64,000 nt of DNA from Burkholderia pseudomultivorans (GCF_001718415.1 NZ_CP013378.1:1860001-1924000); one strand, 5' to 3'. Positions 18,420 to 30,382 are shown, counted from the first letter of the stretch. Notes: generated by a model from the letters alone, not told the origin. A program made the numbers and translations.

Positions 18420-19001
18420 TTGAAAAAGCATCTGATGATCGCCGCGGGCGCGCTGGCCGCTTCGCTGTCGTTCTCGGCCTTCGCCGAAAGCGCGACGTAC
18501 CAGTTCGATCCGAGCCACACGTACCCGAGCTTCGAGGCCGACCACTTCGGCGGCCTGTCGGTCTGGCGCGGCAAGTTCGACAAGACGAGCGGCACCGTGA
18601 CGCTCGATCGCGCGGCGAAGACGGGCACGGTCGACGTGACGACCGAGATCGCGTCGATCCACACCGGCAGCGCGAAGCTCGACGAGCATCTGCAGACGCC
18701 CGAATTCTTCGACGTGGCGAAGTTCCCGCAGGCCAACTACAAGGGCACGATCAAGTTCGACGGCGACAAGCCGGTGTCGGTGGTCGGCAACCTGACGCTG
18801 CATGGCGTCACCAAGCCGCTGACGCTGAAGATCGACTCGTTCAAGTGCATGCCGCATCCGATGCTCAAGCGTGAAGTGTGCGGCGTCGACGCGGCCGGCG
18901 AATTCAACCGCGACGATTTCGGCCTCGACTACGGCAAGCAGTACGGCTTCAAGATGAAGACGAAGCTGCTGATCACGGCCGAAGCGGTCAAGCAGCAGTA
19001 A
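18420..19001 (+). CDS. yceI: YceI-family periplasmic protein (second copy, TTG start)
   Basis: 193 residues. The signal peptide [22 protein letters not shown] is followed by the YceI domain ([22 protein letters not shown]), closer to classical YceI than the first copy. The start is TTG: AAGGAG at 18408-18413 stands 6 nt upstream of TTG-AAA-AAG, while the only nearby ATG (18414) runs into a stop after two codons. Cysteines at CMPHP and EVCGVD are spaced as in homologues. The operon ends at the terminator at 19044-19085. Confidence 0.92.
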   Translation: MKKHLMIAAGALAASLSFSAFAESATYQFDPSHTYPSFEADHFGGLSVWRGKFDKTSGTVTLDRAAKTGTVDVTTEIASIHTGSAKLDEHLQTPEFFDVAKFPQANYKGTIKFDGDKPVSVVGNLTLHGVTKPLTLKIDSFKCMPHPMLKREVCGVDAAGEFNRDDFGLDYGKQYGFKMKTKLLITAEAVKQQ

Positions 19002-19043
19002 GGCTCGCGGCCGGGCCGGCCGTCGGCCGGCGCACCGCGCGTG

Positions 19044-19085
19044 AACCGCCGCGCCTCCTTCGAACGGGGGCACGGCGGTTTTTTT
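19044..19085 (+). terminator. Intrinsic terminator after the b561-YceI operon
   Basis: The arms AACCGCCG (19044-19051) and CGGCGGTT (19073-19080) pair perfectly and are followed by an uninterrupted T-run to 19085. It lies 43 bp after the second YceI stop. Confidence 0.85.
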
Positions 19086-19187
19086 ACGCGCCTATAATCG
19101 TCGGGCGCCTGTCGCGGCGCGCGGCGCGGGCCGGCGGCGCACGAGCGGACGCTTCGAACAGAACGTACAACGACAAGGAGATCGCCG

Positions 19188-20465
19188 ATGCATGCCGTCA
19201 CGCAGCCCCGTTCCATTGCCTCGTCGCCGCGCGTGTGGCGCGCGGTGGTCGCCGCGTCGATCGGCAACGCGCTCGAGTGGTTCGACCTGGTCGTCTACGG
19301 CTTCTTCGCGGTGACGATCTCCAGGCTGTTCTTCCCGGCCGGCAACGACACCGTGTCGCTGCTGCTCACGCTCGGCACGTTCGGCGTGTCGTTCTTCATG
19401 CGGCCGCTCGGCGCGATCGTGCTCGGCGCCTATGCGGACCGCGCGGGCCGCAAGGCCGCGCTGACGCTGTCGATCCTGCTGATGATGGGCGGCACGCTGA
19501 TCATCGCGGTGCTGCCGACCTACCGGACGATCGGCGTCGCGGCGCCGCTGATCCTGGTCGCCGCGCGGCTGATGCAGGGTTTCTCGGCCGGCGGCGAGTT
19601 CGGCAGCGCGACCGCGTTTCTCGCCGAGCACGTGCCGGGGCGGCGCGGTTTCTTCGCGAGCTGGCAGGTCGCGAGCCAGGGCCTGACGACGCTGCTGGCC
19701 GCCGGCTTCGGCACCGTGCTGAATGCGCAGCTGACGGCCGAACAGATGGCGGCGTGGGGCTGGCGCGTGCCGTTCTTCTTCGGGCTGCTGCTGGGGCCGG
19801 TTGCCTACTACATCCGCAAGAAGGTCGACGAGACGCCCGAGTTCCTTGCGGCCGAAAGCAGCGCGAGCCCGCTGCGCGACACGTTCGCGTCGCACAAGGC
19901 GCGCCTCGTCGCCGCGATGGGCGTGGTCGTGCTCGGCACCGTCGCCACCTATCTCGTGCTGTTCATGCCGACCTACGGCGTGAAGCAGCTCGGCCTTGCG
20001 CCGTCCGCCGCGTTCGCGGCGATCCTCGTGGTCGGCGTGATCCAGATGGTGTTCGCGCCGCTCGTCGGCCACTGGTCGGACCGTTACGGCCGCGTGCGCG
20101 TGATGCTCGCACCCGCGATCGGCATTCTCGTGCTGATCTATCCGGCGTTCGCGTACCTGGTCGCGCATCCGGGCTTCGGCACGCTGATCGCGCTGCAGGT
20201 GTTGCTCGCATTCCTGATGACCGGCTACTTCGCGGCGCTGCCGGGGCTGCTGTCCGAGGTGTTCCCGGTGCAGACGCGCACGACCGGGATGTCGCTCGCG
20301 TATAACGTCGCGGTGACGATCTTCGGCGGCTTCGGGCCGTTCATCATCGCGTGGCTGATCAAGGCGACCGGGATGAATACCGCGCCGAGCTTCTACCTCA
20401 TGTTCGCGGCCGTGCTGAGTCTCGTGGCGCTGGTCGTGTTGCGCAGGCGGTTCGGGTTTCGGTGA
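19188..20465 (+). CDS. MFS transporter, metabolite:H+ symporter (MHS) family
   Basis: 425 residues with 12 predicted membrane helices. The family signature GNALEWFDLVVYGFFA at about residues 26-41, the loop motif GAYADRAGRKAAL (about 84-96), and MQGFSAGGEFGSAT near helix 4 mark the MHS branch (citrate, alpha-ketoglutarate, proline/betaine and shikimate symporters). The substrate cannot be assigned from sequence; citrate or another carboxylate is plausible. The sequence TATAAT at 19093-19098 could be a -10 element, but no matching -35 is evident. It stands alone between two terminators. Confidence 0.9.
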   Translation: MHAVTQPRSIASSPRVWRAVVAASIGNALEWFDLVVYGFFAVTISRLFFPAGNDTVSLLLTLGTFGVSFFMRPLGAIVLGAYADRAGRKAALTLSILLMMGGTLIIAVLPTYRTIGVAAPLILVAARLMQGFSAGGEFGSATAFLAEHVPGRRGFFASWQVASQGLTTLLAAGFGTVLNAQLTAEQMAAWGWRVPFFFGLLLGPVAYYIRKKVDETPEFLAAESSASPLRDTFASHKARLVAAMGVVVLGTVATYLVLFMPTYGVKQLGLAPSAAFAAILVVGVIQMVFAPLVGHWSDRYGRVRVMLAPAIGILVLIYPAFAYLVAHPGFGTLIALQVLLAFLMTGYFAALPGLLSEVFPVQTRTTGMSLAYNVAVTIFGGFGPFIIAWLIKATGMNTAPSFYLMFAAVLSLVALVVLRRRFGFR

Positions 20466-20621
20466 CGGGGCGCCGTTGGCGCGGCGCGCGGGAGGTGCCG
20501 CTGTGGCTGCCGGGCAGTGGTGCGGGCAATGCGGCAGGCGACCGGGAAGGGCAACGCTTCAGGCTCCGCGGCAACGCTCCACTCCCGGCGGCGAACGCAG
20601 CCGCCGCGTGCGACGAAACAT

Positions 20622-20650
20622 AAAAAAACCGGCCCAATCGGGCCGGCTTT
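20622..20650 (-). terminator. Intrinsic terminator after secF (partly bidirectional)
   Basis: On the minus strand GCCGGCCC, a four-base loop and GGGCCGGT are followed by a T-run (plus-strand A7 at 20622-20628). It lies 27 bp after the secF stop and ends the queA-secF transcript. On the plus strand the stem is followed by CTTTT, so it may also stop the MFS transcript. Confidence 0.85.
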
Positions 20651-20676
20651 TCATCGCTGCCGAAGTAGCGTCGCGC

Positions 20677-21627
20677 TCAAACCTGCGCGCCCGCGTTCGG
20701 ATCGTCCGGATCGTGCGCGACCTTCTTTTCCTTGATCAGGTCTTCGCGCTTGATGCCGAGCCACATCGCGAGCGACCCCGCGACGAACACCGACGAGTAG
20801 ATGCCGAACATGATGCCGACCGTCAGCGCGAGCGCGAAGTAGTGCAGCGTCGGGCCGCCGAAGAAGAACATCGACAGCACCATCATTTCCGTCGACGTGT
20901 GCGTGATGATCGTGCGCGACATCGTGGTCGTGATCGCGTGGTTGATCACCTCCGGCACGCTCATCTTGCGTTCGCGGCGGAACGTCTCGCGGATCCGGTC
21001 GAAGATGACGACCGACTCGTTGACCGAGTAGCCGAGCACCGCGAGGATCGCCGCGAGCACCGCCAGCGAGAACTCCCACTGGAAGAACGCGAAGAAGCCG
21101 AGAATGATCACGACGTCGTGCAGGTTCGCGATGATGCCGGCGACCGCGTACTTCCATTCGAAGCGGATCGACAGGTAGATCACGATGCCGATCACGACGC
21201 ACGCGAGCGCGAGCAGGCCGTCGGTCGCGAGCTCCCGGCCGACCTGCGGGCCGACGAACTCGACGCGCTGCAGCGTGACGTCCGGGCTCTGCGCCTTCAG
21301 CGCGGTCATCACCTGGTCGCTCTGCTGCGCGGACGTGAGGCCCTGCTTCAGCTGCAGGCGGATCAGCACGTTGCGCGACGTGCCGAAGTTCTGCACCTGC
21401 GCGTCCGCGTAGCCGAGCTTGCCGAGCGTGTCGCGCACGGGTTCGAGCTGCGCGGCCTGCTGGTACTGCACCTCGATCACGGTACCGCCGGTGAATTCGA
21501 CCGACAGGTGCAGCCCGCGGTGGAACAGGAAGAACACGGCGGCGAGGAACGTGACCAGCGAGATCACGTTGAACACCAGCGCGTGCCGCATGAACGGAAT
21601 GTCTTTACGGATGCGGAAAAATTCCAT
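20677..21627 (-). CDS. secF: Protein translocase subunit SecF
   Basis: 316 residues with six transmembrane helices and a periplasmic P1 loop after helix 1. It includes LSVEFTGGTVIEVQYQ and the RND-like segments FDRIRETFR and INHAITTTMSRTIITH. SecD and SecF use the proton gradient to pull translocated proteins off SecYEG. It starts 17 bp after secD. The C-terminal tail is slightly extended and charged. Confidence 0.97.
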   Translation of the reverse strand: MEFFRIRKDIPFMRHALVFNVISLVTFLAAVFFLFHRGLHLSVEFTGGTVIEVQYQQAAQLEPVRDTLGKLGYADAQVQNFGTSRNVLIRLQLKQGLTSAQQSDQVMTALKAQSPDVTLQRVEFVGPQVGRELATDGLLALACVVIGIVIYLSIRFEWKYAVAGIIANLHDVVIILGFFAFFQWEFSLAVLAAILAVLGYSVNESVVIFDRIRETFRRERKMSVPEVINHAITTTMSRTIITHTSTEMMVLSMFFFGGPTLHYFALALTVGIMFGIYSSVFVAGSLAMWLGIKREDLIKEKKVAHDPDDPNAGAQV

Positions 21628-21643
21628 GGTCTTCTCCGGGGCC

Positions 21644-23665
21644 TTATTGGGTCGAGCCCGGTTTCTTCGGCGACACGCCCTGCTGCGCGCGGTTGCGCAG
21701 CTGCGGCTTGCCGGCGCGCGGCGCGTTGCCCTTCGCCGGTGCGGCGAGCTTCGCGGCGCGTGCGGTGTCGGTCGATTCGTCGGCCGCCGCGAACGACGCG
21801 GCCGCTGCGGCGCCTTCCGGCTTCCACACCTGACCGATCGCGAGCGACTTCAGCTTCTTGCGGCCGCCGTACCAGAGGTTGACGATCCCGCGCGAGAAGA
21901 ACACCGCGGAGAACATCGACGTCAGGATGCCGAGGCAGTGCACGATCGCGAACGCGCGGACCGGGCCCGAGCCGAACGCGAGCAGCGCAAGACCGGCGAT
22001 CAGCGTCGTCACGTTCGAGTCGAGAATCGTCGCCCACGCATGCGCGTAGCCGGCCTGGATCGCGAGCTGCGGCGGCTGGCCGGCGCGCAGTTCCTCACGC
22101 ACGCGCTCGTTGATCAGCACGTTAGAGTCGATCGCCATGCCGAGCGCGAGCGCGATTGCGGCGATGCCGGGCAGCGTCAGCGTCGCCTGCATCAACGACA
22201 GCACCGCGACCAGCAGCAGCAGGTTCACCGACAGGCCGATCACCGAGATCACGCCGAACAGCATGTAGTACGCGACCATGAACACGGCGATCGCGCAGAA
22301 GCCCCAGATCACCGAATGCACGCCCATCTTGATGTTGTCGGCGCCGAGGCTCGGGCCGATCGTGCGTTCCTCGATGATGTCCATCGGCGCGGCGAGCGAA
22401 CCGGCGCGCAGCAGCAGCGCGAGGTCGGCCGCGGCCTGCGGCGTCGGCTGGCCGGTGATCTGGAAGCGGTCGCCCAGTTCCGACTGGATCGTCGCGACCG
22501 TCAGCACTTCGCCCTTGCCCTTCTCGAACAGCACCATCGCCATCGGCTTGCCGATGTTTTCGCGCGATACCGCGCGCACCGCGCGGCCGCCGGCCGAGTC
22601 GAGGCGGATGTTGACCGACGGACGCTGATGCTCGTCGAAGCCGGCCGACGCGTCGATGATGCGGTCGCCGGTGAAGATCACGTCCTTCTTCAACAGCACG
22701 GGCGCCTGGTTGCCCTGCGTGAACAGCTCCTCGCCCGGCGGCACGGGGTCGTTCGGGTTCGGATGCGTGTTGAGCGGATCGGCGAGGCGCGCTTCGAGCG
22801 TCGCCGTGCGGCCGATGATGTCCTTCGCCTTCGCGGTGTCCTGCACGCCCGGCAGCTCGACGACGATACGGTCGCTGCCCTGCTGCTGCAGGATCGGCTC
22901 GGACACGCCGAGCTCGTTCACGCGGTTGTGGAGCGTCGTCAGGTTCTGCTTGAGCGCGGCGTCTTCCACGGCCTTCTGCACGGCCGGCGTGAAGGTGCCG
23001 ACCACCTGCGTGCCGCCGCCGCCGGGCTGGGTCGCCCATTGCAGTTCGGTGATCGACGCGGCGAGCGCCTTGCGGGCGTCTTCCGCCGTCTGCGCATCGC
23101 TGAAGTTGACGACGACCGATTGATCGACGCGGCTCACGCCGCCGTCGCGGATGTTCTTGTCGCGCAGCAGCGTGCGCGCGTCGGACGCGTCGGAGTCGAG
23201 CTTCTTCGTCAGCGCGCCCGTCATGTCGACCTGGAGCAGGAAGTGGACGCCGCCGCGCAGGTCGAGGCCGAGGTACATCGGCAGCGCGTGCAGTGCGGTC
23301 AGCCAGCGCGGCGACGCGCTCTGCAGGTTCAGTGCGACGACGTACTGCGGATCGTTCGGGTCAGCGTTCAGCGACTTCTGCAGCAGGTCCTTGACGCGCA
23401 GCTGCGTATCGGTGTCCTTCAGGCGCACGCGGATGTTCGCGTTGGTCGCCGTGTTCTCGAAGGTGACGTCGTCCGGCGTGATCTGCGCGGACGCGAGCGC
23501 CGATTCGACCTGGGTCAGCGTGGTCGAGTCGAGCTTGACCGTGGCCTTGCCGCTCGACACCTGCACCGCCGGCGCTTCGCCGAAGAAATTGGGCAATGTG
23601 TACAGAAAGCCGATGGCGAGCGCCACGACCATCACGACATATTTCCAGAGTGGGTAACGATTCAT
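21644..23665 (-). CDS. secD: Protein translocase subunit SecD
   Basis: 673 residues, longer than E. coli SecD (615), mainly from an Ala/Lys-rich C-terminal tail (about 605-673). The hallmark LGLDLRGGVHFLLQVD follows the first helix. The large periplasmic domain precedes the five C-terminal helices with ALALGMAIDSNVLINERVREE. The start at 23665 (MNRYPLWKYVV) matches the family; an upstream reading to 23740 is arginine-rich and unsupported. Operon: queA-tgt-yajC-secD-secF, the arrangement also found in E. coli. Confidence 0.97.
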   Translation of the reverse strand: MNRYPLWKYVVMVVALAIGFLYTLPNFFGEAPAVQVSSGKATVKLDSTTLTQVESALASAQITPDDVTFENTATNANIRVRLKDTDTQLRVKDLLQKSLNADPNDPQYVVALNLQSASPRWLTALHALPMYLGLDLRGGVHFLLQVDMTGALTKKLDSDASDARTLLRDKNIRDGGVSRVDQSVVVNFSDAQTAEDARKALAASITELQWATQPGGGGTQVVGTFTPAVQKAVEDAALKQNLTTLHNRVNELGVSEPILQQQGSDRIVVELPGVQDTAKAKDIIGRTATLEARLADPLNTHPNPNDPVPPGEELFTQGNQAPVLLKKDVIFTGDRIIDASAGFDEHQRPSVNIRLDSAGGRAVRAVSRENIGKPMAMVLFEKGKGEVLTVATIQSELGDRFQITGQPTPQAAADLALLLRAGSLAAPMDIIEERTIGPSLGADNIKMGVHSVIWGFCAIAVFMVAYYMLFGVISVIGLSVNLLLLVAVLSLMQATLTLPGIAAIALALGMAIDSNVLINERVREELRAGQPPQLAIQAGYAHAWATILDSNVTTLIAGLALLAFGSGPVRAFAIVHCLGILTSMFSAVFFSRGIVNLWYGGRKKLKSLAIGQVWKPEGAAAAASFAAADESTDTARAAKLAAPAKGNAPRAGKPQLRNRAQQGVSPKKPGSTQ

Positions 23666-23771
23666 GAGGGGGCCGAACGGGTGGTTGGCATGAAAGCGTC
23701 GCGTCCGGCGCCGCGGCGGCCTGCGCGATCGGGCAGGCACGGCGCGGGGGGCCGGACGCTCGGTGAAGGGC

Positions 23772-24095
23772 TTACAGCGACTTGATCGTGCCCTTCGGCA
23801 GAATCGTCGTGACGGCGGCCTTCTGCACGGTGATTTCGGTGCCTTCGGCGATTTCGACGCCGATGTAGCCTTCGCTGACCTTCGTCACCTTGCCCACCAG
23901 GCCGCCGCTCGTGACGACTTCGTCGCCCTTGGCCATGGCCGCGAGCATGTTGCGGTGCTCTTTCTGCCGCTTCATCTGCGGACGGATCATGATGAAGTAG
24001 AGCACGGCAAACATCAGGATGAGCGGCAGGAAGCTCATCAGGCTCGATTCGGCGCCACCGGCACCTTGCGCGAACGCGTTGGAAATGAACGGCAC
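23772..24095 (-). CDS. yajC: Preprotein translocase subunit YajC (GTG start)
   Basis: 107 residues. A single transmembrane helix (about 20-38, FLPLILMFAVLYFIMIRPQ) and the cytoplasmic YajC domain with VTSGGLVGKVTKV. It associates with SecDF. The start codon is GTG at 24095, behind GGAG; no better ATG exists in frame. It lies 106 bp before secD and after tgt on the same strand. Confidence 0.95.
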   Translation of the reverse strand: MPFISNAFAQGAGGAESSLMSFLPLILMFAVLYFIMIRPQMKRQKEHRNMLAAMAKGDEVVTSGGLVGKVTKVSEGYIGVEIAEGTEITVQKAAVTTILPKGTIKSL

Positions 24096-24300
24096 GTTGG
24101 TCTCTCCGTAAGGGGAAGATCGAAAAATAAGCCGGATATTCTACCACCGGCCCCATGCGCAAACGGCGCGGCAAATGCGCTTTCGGATCAAGCTGTAAAA
24201 GCACGAACCGACGCCGTTGCGACTTGCGTGGAAAGCTAATTGTAATGTTTCTGCGACCTCGGCCGGCGATCGGATGGCAATAATGAGTACGCGTCCGATG

Positions 24301-24330
24301 TGACGGGCCGCCATGCGGCCCGCCGGCCCG

Positions 24331-24333
<3 letters not shown>
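24301..24333 (-). other. Hairpin overlapping the tgt stop codon
   Basis: TGACGGGCCG (24301-24310) pairs with CGGCCCGTCA (24324-24333); an alternative internal stem GGGCCGC/GCGGCCC also forms. No T-run follows on the minus strand. It may lower read-through from tgt to yajC or stabilise the upstream mRNA 3' end; this is inference. Confidence 0.35.
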
Positions 24334-25704
<1,371 letters not shown>

Positions 25705-26772
25705 TTACGCGCCCGTCGCCTCCGGCGTATCGCGGCGCGTGAGCAGCATCGCGTCGCCGTAGCTGAAGAAGCGGTAGCGTTCCGCGATCGCGTGCCGGTA
25801 CGCGGCGCGGATCGTCTCGACGCCCGCGAACGCGGACACCAGCATCAGCAGCGTCGACTTCGGCAGGTGGAAATTCGTGACGAGCCGGTCGACCACGCGG
25901 AAACGATAGCCGGGCGTGATGAAGATGTCGGTCTCGGCCTGCGTCGCGGCGAGCGGGCGGCCGGCGGCGTCGGCGTCGCGCGCCGCGGCTTCGAGCGCGC
26001 GCATCGACGTCGTGCCGACCGCGATCACCTTGCCGCCGCGCGCGCGCGTGGCCGCGATCTTGTCGACCAGCGACTGCGGCAGCTCGTACCACTCGCTGTG
26101 CATCTTGTGCTCGGCGATGTTCTCGACGCGCACCGGCTGGAACGTGCCCGCGCCGACGTGCAGCGTCAGCGTCGCGCGCTCGACGCCCATCGCGTCGAGC
26201 TTCGCGAGCAGCGGCTCGTCGAAGTGCAGGCCGGCCGTCGGCGCGGCGACCGCGCCCGGGTTGCTCGCATAGACGGTCTGGTAGCGCGTCTCGTCGGTCG
26301 CGTCCGGGTCGTGCTCGATATAGGGCGGCAGCGGCAGCCGGCCGTACTGCTCGATCAGCGTCAGGCACGGCGCGGGAAAGTGCAGCGTGAAGAACGGCTC
26401 GACGCGCTCGCCAACCGTCACGTCGAACGCATCCGCGAGCCGCAGCGTCGTACCGGCGCCCGGCGACTTGCTCGCACGAATCTGCGCGAGCGCCGTGTGG
26501 GTGCCCGTCACGCGCTCGACCAGCACCTCGATCCGGCCGCCGCTGGCCTTCTGGCCGAAGAAGCGCGCCTTCAGCACCTTGGTATCGTTGAACACGAGCA
26601 GGTCGCCGGGCGCGATGCACACGGGCAGGTCAGCGAAACGGCGATCGACGAGGCGCGCGGGTTCGGCGGCGCCGTCGACCTCGAGCAGGCGGCTCGCGGT
26701 GCGGTCGGGCAGCGCGGTTTGCGCAATCAGCTCGGGCGGCAGATTGAAATCGAAATCGGAAAGCGTGAACAT
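25705..26772 (-). CDS. queA: S-adenosylmethionine:tRNA ribosyltransferase-isomerase
   Basis: 355 residues starting [18 protein letters not shown]. It builds epoxyqueuosine from preQ1-tRNA by transferring the ribosyl part of SAM. Conserved segments: [38 protein letters not shown] and [17 protein letters not shown]. It is the first gene of the queA-tgt-yajC-secD-secF group. The start lies 167 bp from the divergent recG start. The Ala/Arg-rich upstream reading to 27240 is rejected because homology begins at the chosen ATG. Confidence 0.97.
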   Translation of the reverse strand: MFTLSDFDFNLPPELIAQTALPDRTASRLLEVDGAAEPARLVDRRFADLPVCIAPGDLLVFNDTKVLKARFFGQKASGGRIEVLVERVTGTHTALAQIRASKSPGAGTTLRLADAFDVTVGERVEPFFTLHFPAPCLTLIEQYGRLPLPPYIEHDPDATDETRYQTVYASNPGAVAAPTAGLHFDEPLLAKLDAMGVERATLTLHVGAGTFQPVRVENIAEHKMHSEWYELPQSLVDKIAATRARGGKVIAVGTTSMRALEAAARDADAAGRPLAATQAETDIFITPGYRFRVVDRLVTNFHLPKSTLLMLVSAFAGVETIRAAYRHAIAERYRFFSYGDAMLLTRRDTPEATGA

Positions 26773-26939
26773 GCGGGCTGGTTCGAAACGGCCGGCGGGC
26801 GTCGCCGGCAGGGCGGAAACGCGTAATCGGGGCGCGCGAGCCGCTATGATGGCGGGATGCGCGGCCTGGCCGGCGTCGTTCGTTCGGACGACGTGAAAGC
26901 CGCTATTGTACTTGCCTTGCGAAGCCTCCTCACGATCCG

Positions 26940-29276
26940 ATGCCTGTGTCACCACGCCGTTCCGCCGCCGTTGCCGATTCCGCCGATCCGTTCGACACGG
27001 AGGCGGTCGCGTTACCGTCGCAGGGCGACGGCGCGCGCAGCGACGACGTGCGCGCCGCGCCATCGGCCGCGTCGCCGCGCCGCACCGGCCCGAAGCGCGG
27101 CGCCGACGGACGGCTCGCGCAGCCGGCGGCCGCCGCGCCCGACGCGCAGGGCGCCGACGCCGAACCGGAAGCCGGCGCCGCGAAGCGCGGCAGGAAAAAG
27201 GCCGCCGACAAGCCGGTGAAGACCGCCGACAAGCTCGCAAAGCTCGGCCTCACGCGCTCGATCGATCTCGTGCTGCATCTGCCGATGCGCTATGAGGACG
27301 AAACCACGCTCACGCCGATCGGCGAGCTGCTGCCCGGCGGCATCGCGCAGACCGAAGGCGTCGTGTTCGACAACGAAGTCGCCTACCGGCCGCGCCGCCA
27401 GCTCGTCGTGAAGATCCAGGACGACGACGGCGAGCAGCTCGTGCTGCGCTTCCTGAATTTCTACGGTTCGCAGGTCAAGCAGATGGCCGTCGGCCAGCGG
27501 CTGCGCGTGCGCGGCGACGTGCGCGGCGGCTTCTTCGGGATGGAGATGGTGCATCCGGCGGTGCGCGTGGTGGAAGCCGACGCGCCGCTGCCGCAGGTGC
27601 TCACGCCCGTCTACCCGAGTACGGCCGGCGTGTCGCAGGCCTACCTGCGCAAGGCGATCGAGAACGCGCTCGAACGCACGCCGCTGCCCGAGCTGCTGCC
27701 GCCCGAGATCGAGCGCGCGTACCTGAAGCCGCTCGACGTGCCGTCGCTCGCGGACGCCGTGCGGATCCTGCACCACCCGCGCGTCGATTCGGACGAAGCC
27801 GCGCTGATGGACGGCTCGCATCCGGCCTGGACGCGCATCAAGTTCGAGGAACTGCTCGCGCAGCAGCTGTCGCTGAAGCGCGCGCACGAGGAGCGTCGCA
27901 CGCGCGCGGCGCCCGCGATGCCGCGCCGCGCCGCGAGCGATGCGGACGCGCTGACCACGCGCCTGTATGCGGCGCTGCCGTTCAGGCTGACCGGCGCGCA
28001 GTCGCGCGTCGTCGACGAGATCGCGCACGACCTCACGCTCGCGCATCCGATGCAGCGGCTGCTGCAGGGCGACGTCGGCAGCGGCAAGACGGTCGTCGCG
28101 GCGCTGGCGGCCGCGCAGGCGATCGATGCCGGCTACCAGGCCGCGCTGATGGCGCCGACCGAAATCCTCGCGGAACAGCACGCGCGCAAGCTGCGCGGCT
28201 GGCTCGAACCGCTCGGCGTGTCGGTTGCGTGGCTCGCCGGCAGCCTGAAGGCGAAGGACAAGCGCGCGGCGATCGAGGCGGCCGCGCTCGGCACCGCGCA
28301 GCTCGTGATCGGCACGCACGCGATCATCCAGGACAGCGTCGAGTTCGCGCGGCTCGGCCTCGTGATCGTCGACGAACAGCATCGCTTCGGCGTCGAGCAG
28401 CGGCTCGCGCTGCGCGCGAAGGCCGCCAACGCGGCGGACGGTGCGCAGGGCTTCCAGCCGCATCAGCTGATGATGTCGGCCACGCCGATCCCGCGCACGC
28501 TCGCGATGACGTACTACGCGGATCTCGAGGTGTCGACGATCGACGAACTGCCGCCGGGCCGCACGCCGGTGCTGACGCGCCTCGTCGGCGACGCGCGGCG
28601 CGACGAGGTGATCGCGCGCGTGCGCGAAGCCGCGCTGACGGGCCGCCAGGTGTACTGGGTGTGCCCGCTGATCGAGGAAAGCGAGACGCTGCAGCTGCAG
28701 ACGGCCGTCGAGACCTACGAGACGCTCGCCGCCGCGCTGCCCGAGCTGAAGGTCGGGCTCGTGCACGGCCGGCTGTCGCCGGCCGACAAGGCGGCCGTGA
28801 TGGACGCGTTCACGCGCAACGAAGTGCAGCTGCTGGTCGCGACGACCGTGATCGAGGTCGGCGTCGACGTGCCGAACGCGTCGCTGATGGTGATCGAGCA
28901 TGCGGAGCGCTTCGGCCTCGCGCAGCTGCACCAGCTGCGCGGCCGCGTCGGGCGCGGCACCGCGGCGTCGGTGTGCGTGCTGCTGTACACCGGGCCGCTG
29001 TCGATCGCGGGCCGCGAGCGGCTGAAGACGATGCGCGAGACCACCGACGGCTTCGAGATCGCGCGACGCGACCTCGAGATCCGCGGCCCCGGCGAATTCC
29101 TCGGCGCGCGCCAGTCGGGCGCCGCGATGCTGCGCTTCGCGGACCTCGAAACCGACGGCTGGCTGATCGAACCGGCGCGCGAGGCCGCGGCGCGGCTGAT
29201 CGCCGGTTATCCGGAGGTCGTCACGCAGCATCTGGCGCGCTGGCTCGGTGCGCGCGAGCAGTATCTGAAGGCTTGA
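26940..29276 (+). CDS. recG: ATP-dependent DNA helicase RecG
   Basis: 778 residues. RecG reverses stalled replication forks and processes Holliday junctions. After an Ala/Arg-rich N-terminal extension of about 90 residues come the wedge domain ([18 protein letters not shown]), Walker A GDVGSGKT (about 377-384), the DEQH box (about 477), [15 protein letters not shown] and the helicase C domain with the [12 protein letters not shown] motif. E. coli RecG is 693 residues; the extra length is the low-complexity N-terminus, which could mean a later true start, although this ATG is the most upstream usable one. Confidence 0.96.
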   Translation: MPVSPRRSAAVADSADPFDTEAVALPSQGDGARSDDVRAAPSAASPRRTGPKRGADGRLAQPAAAAPDAQGADAEPEAGAAKRGRKKAADKPVKTADKLAKLGLTRSIDLVLHLPMRYEDETTLTPIGELLPGGIAQTEGVVFDNEVAYRPRRQLVVKIQDDDGEQLVLRFLNFYGSQVKQMAVGQRLRVRGDVRGGFFGMEMVHPAVRVVEADAPLPQVLTPVYPSTAGVSQAYLRKAIENALERTPLPELLPPEIERAYLKPLDVPSLADAVRILHHPRVDSDEAALMDGSHPAWTRIKFEELLAQQLSLKRAHEERRTRAAPAMPRRAASDADALTTRLYAALPFRLTGAQSRVVDEIAHDLTLAHPMQRLLQGDVGSGKTVVAALAAAQAIDAGYQAALMAPTEILAEQHARKLRGWLEPLGVSVAWLAGSLKAKDKRAAIEAAALGTAQLVIGTHAIIQDSVEFARLGLVIVDEQHRFGVEQRLALRAKAANAADGAQGFQPHQLMMSATPIPRTLAMTYYADLEVSTIDELPPGRTPVLTRLVGDARRDEVIARVREAALTGRQVYWVCPLIEESETLQLQTAVETYETLAAALPELKVGLVHGRLSPADKAAVMDAFTRNEVQLLVATTVIEVGVDVPNASLMVIEHAERFGLAQLHQLRGRVGRGTAASVCVLLYTGPLSIAGRERLKTMRETTDGFEIARRDLEIRGPGEFLGARQSGAAMLRFADLETDGWLIEPAREAAARLIAGYPEVVTQHLARWLGAREQYLKA

Positions 29277-29391
29277 TCCCGCCTGACAGGGTCGGAACGG
29301 CGGCGCGGCCGGCTGCAGAGAAACTTGGCGAACCGGTCCCGAAGGGTGTATAAATTAAACCTATCGCTTGTATATACCTGATTGACCCACA

Positions 29392-30351
29392 ATGACGCTG
29401 ACTGAATTGAAATACATCGTCGCGGTTGCGCGCGAACGGCATTTCGGCCGTGCGGCCGAAGCGTGCTTCGTGAGCCAGCCGACGCTGTCGGTAGCGATCA
29501 AGAAGCTCGAAGACGAACTGAACGTGCAGATTTTCGAGCGCGGCGCGAGCGAAGTGAGCGTGACGCCGATCGGCGACCAGATCGTCACGCAGGCGCAGCG
29601 CGTGCTCGAGCAGACCTTCGCGATCAAGGAGATCGCGAAGCAGGGCAAGGACCCGCTGGTCGGCCCGTTCCGCCTCGGCGTGATCTACACGATCGGGCCG
29701 TACCTGTTGCCGACGCTGGTCAAGCAGATGATCCAGCGCGTGCCGCAGATGCCGCTGATGCTGCAGGAGAACTACACGCTGAAGCTGCTCGAACTGCTGA
29801 AGCAGGGCGAGATCGACGCGGCGATCATGGCGCTGCCGTTCCCGGAAACGGGGCTGATGGTGCGCCCGCTGTACGACGAGCCGTTCGTCGTCGCGCTGCC
29901 GGCCGGCCACCCGTGGGAGAAGCGCGACGAGATCGACGCGGAGGACCTGAAGCAGGAAACCATGCTGCTGCTCGGCAACGGCCACTGCTTCCGCGACCAC
30001 GTGCTCGGCGTGTGCCCGGAGCTGATGCGCTTTTCGCAGACGGCCGACGGCATCCAGAAGACCTTCGAGGGCTCGTCGCTCGAGACGATCCGCCACATGG
30101 TCGCGAGCGGCGTCGGCATCACCGTGCTGCCGCGCATGTCGGTCGCCGAGGTCGGCCCGCGCGCGAACGGCCCCGATGCGGAGCTGCTGTCCTACGTGCC
30201 GTTCAACGAACCGGTGCCCGACCGTCGCGTCGTGCTCGTCTGGCGCAAGAGCTTCACGCGGATGCCGGCAATCGACGCGATCAGCGAGGCGATCGCCGCA
30301 TGCGAGCTGCCGGGCGTCGCGAAGCTCGACATGCCCGCGACGATGAACTGA
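29392..30351 (+). CDS. oxyR: Hydrogen-peroxide sensor and regulator OxyR
   Basis: A 319-residue LysR-type regulator. The helix-turn-helix is at residues about 18-37 (FGRAAEACFVSQPTLSVAIK). The two peroxide-sensing cysteines fall at C199 and C208 (GNGHCFRDHVLGVCPEL), the same numbers as in E. coli OxyR, so disulfide switching is intact. It lies upstream of katG and dps on the same strand, its expected targets, as in other Burkholderia. The region before the start (29346-29390) is markedly AT-rich for this genome and probably holds its promoter and autoregulatory site. Confidence 0.97.
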   Translation: MTLTELKYIVAVARERHFGRAAEACFVSQPTLSVAIKKLEDELNVQIFERGASEVSVTPIGDQIVTQAQRVLEQTFAIKEIAKQGKDPLVGPFRLGVIYTIGPYLLPTLVKQMIQRVPQMPLMLQENYTLKLLELLKQGEIDAAIMALPFPETGLMVRPLYDEPFVVALPAGHPWEKRDEIDAEDLKQETMLLLGNGHCFRDHVLGVCPELMRFSQTADGIQKTFEGSSLETIRHMVASGVGITVLPRMSVAEVGPRANGPDAELLSYVPFNEPVPDRRVVLVWRKSFTRMPAIDAISEAIAACELPGVAKLDMPATMN

Positions 30352-30382
30352 AGCGAAGGCGGCCCGGCGTCGCCGCAATGGG

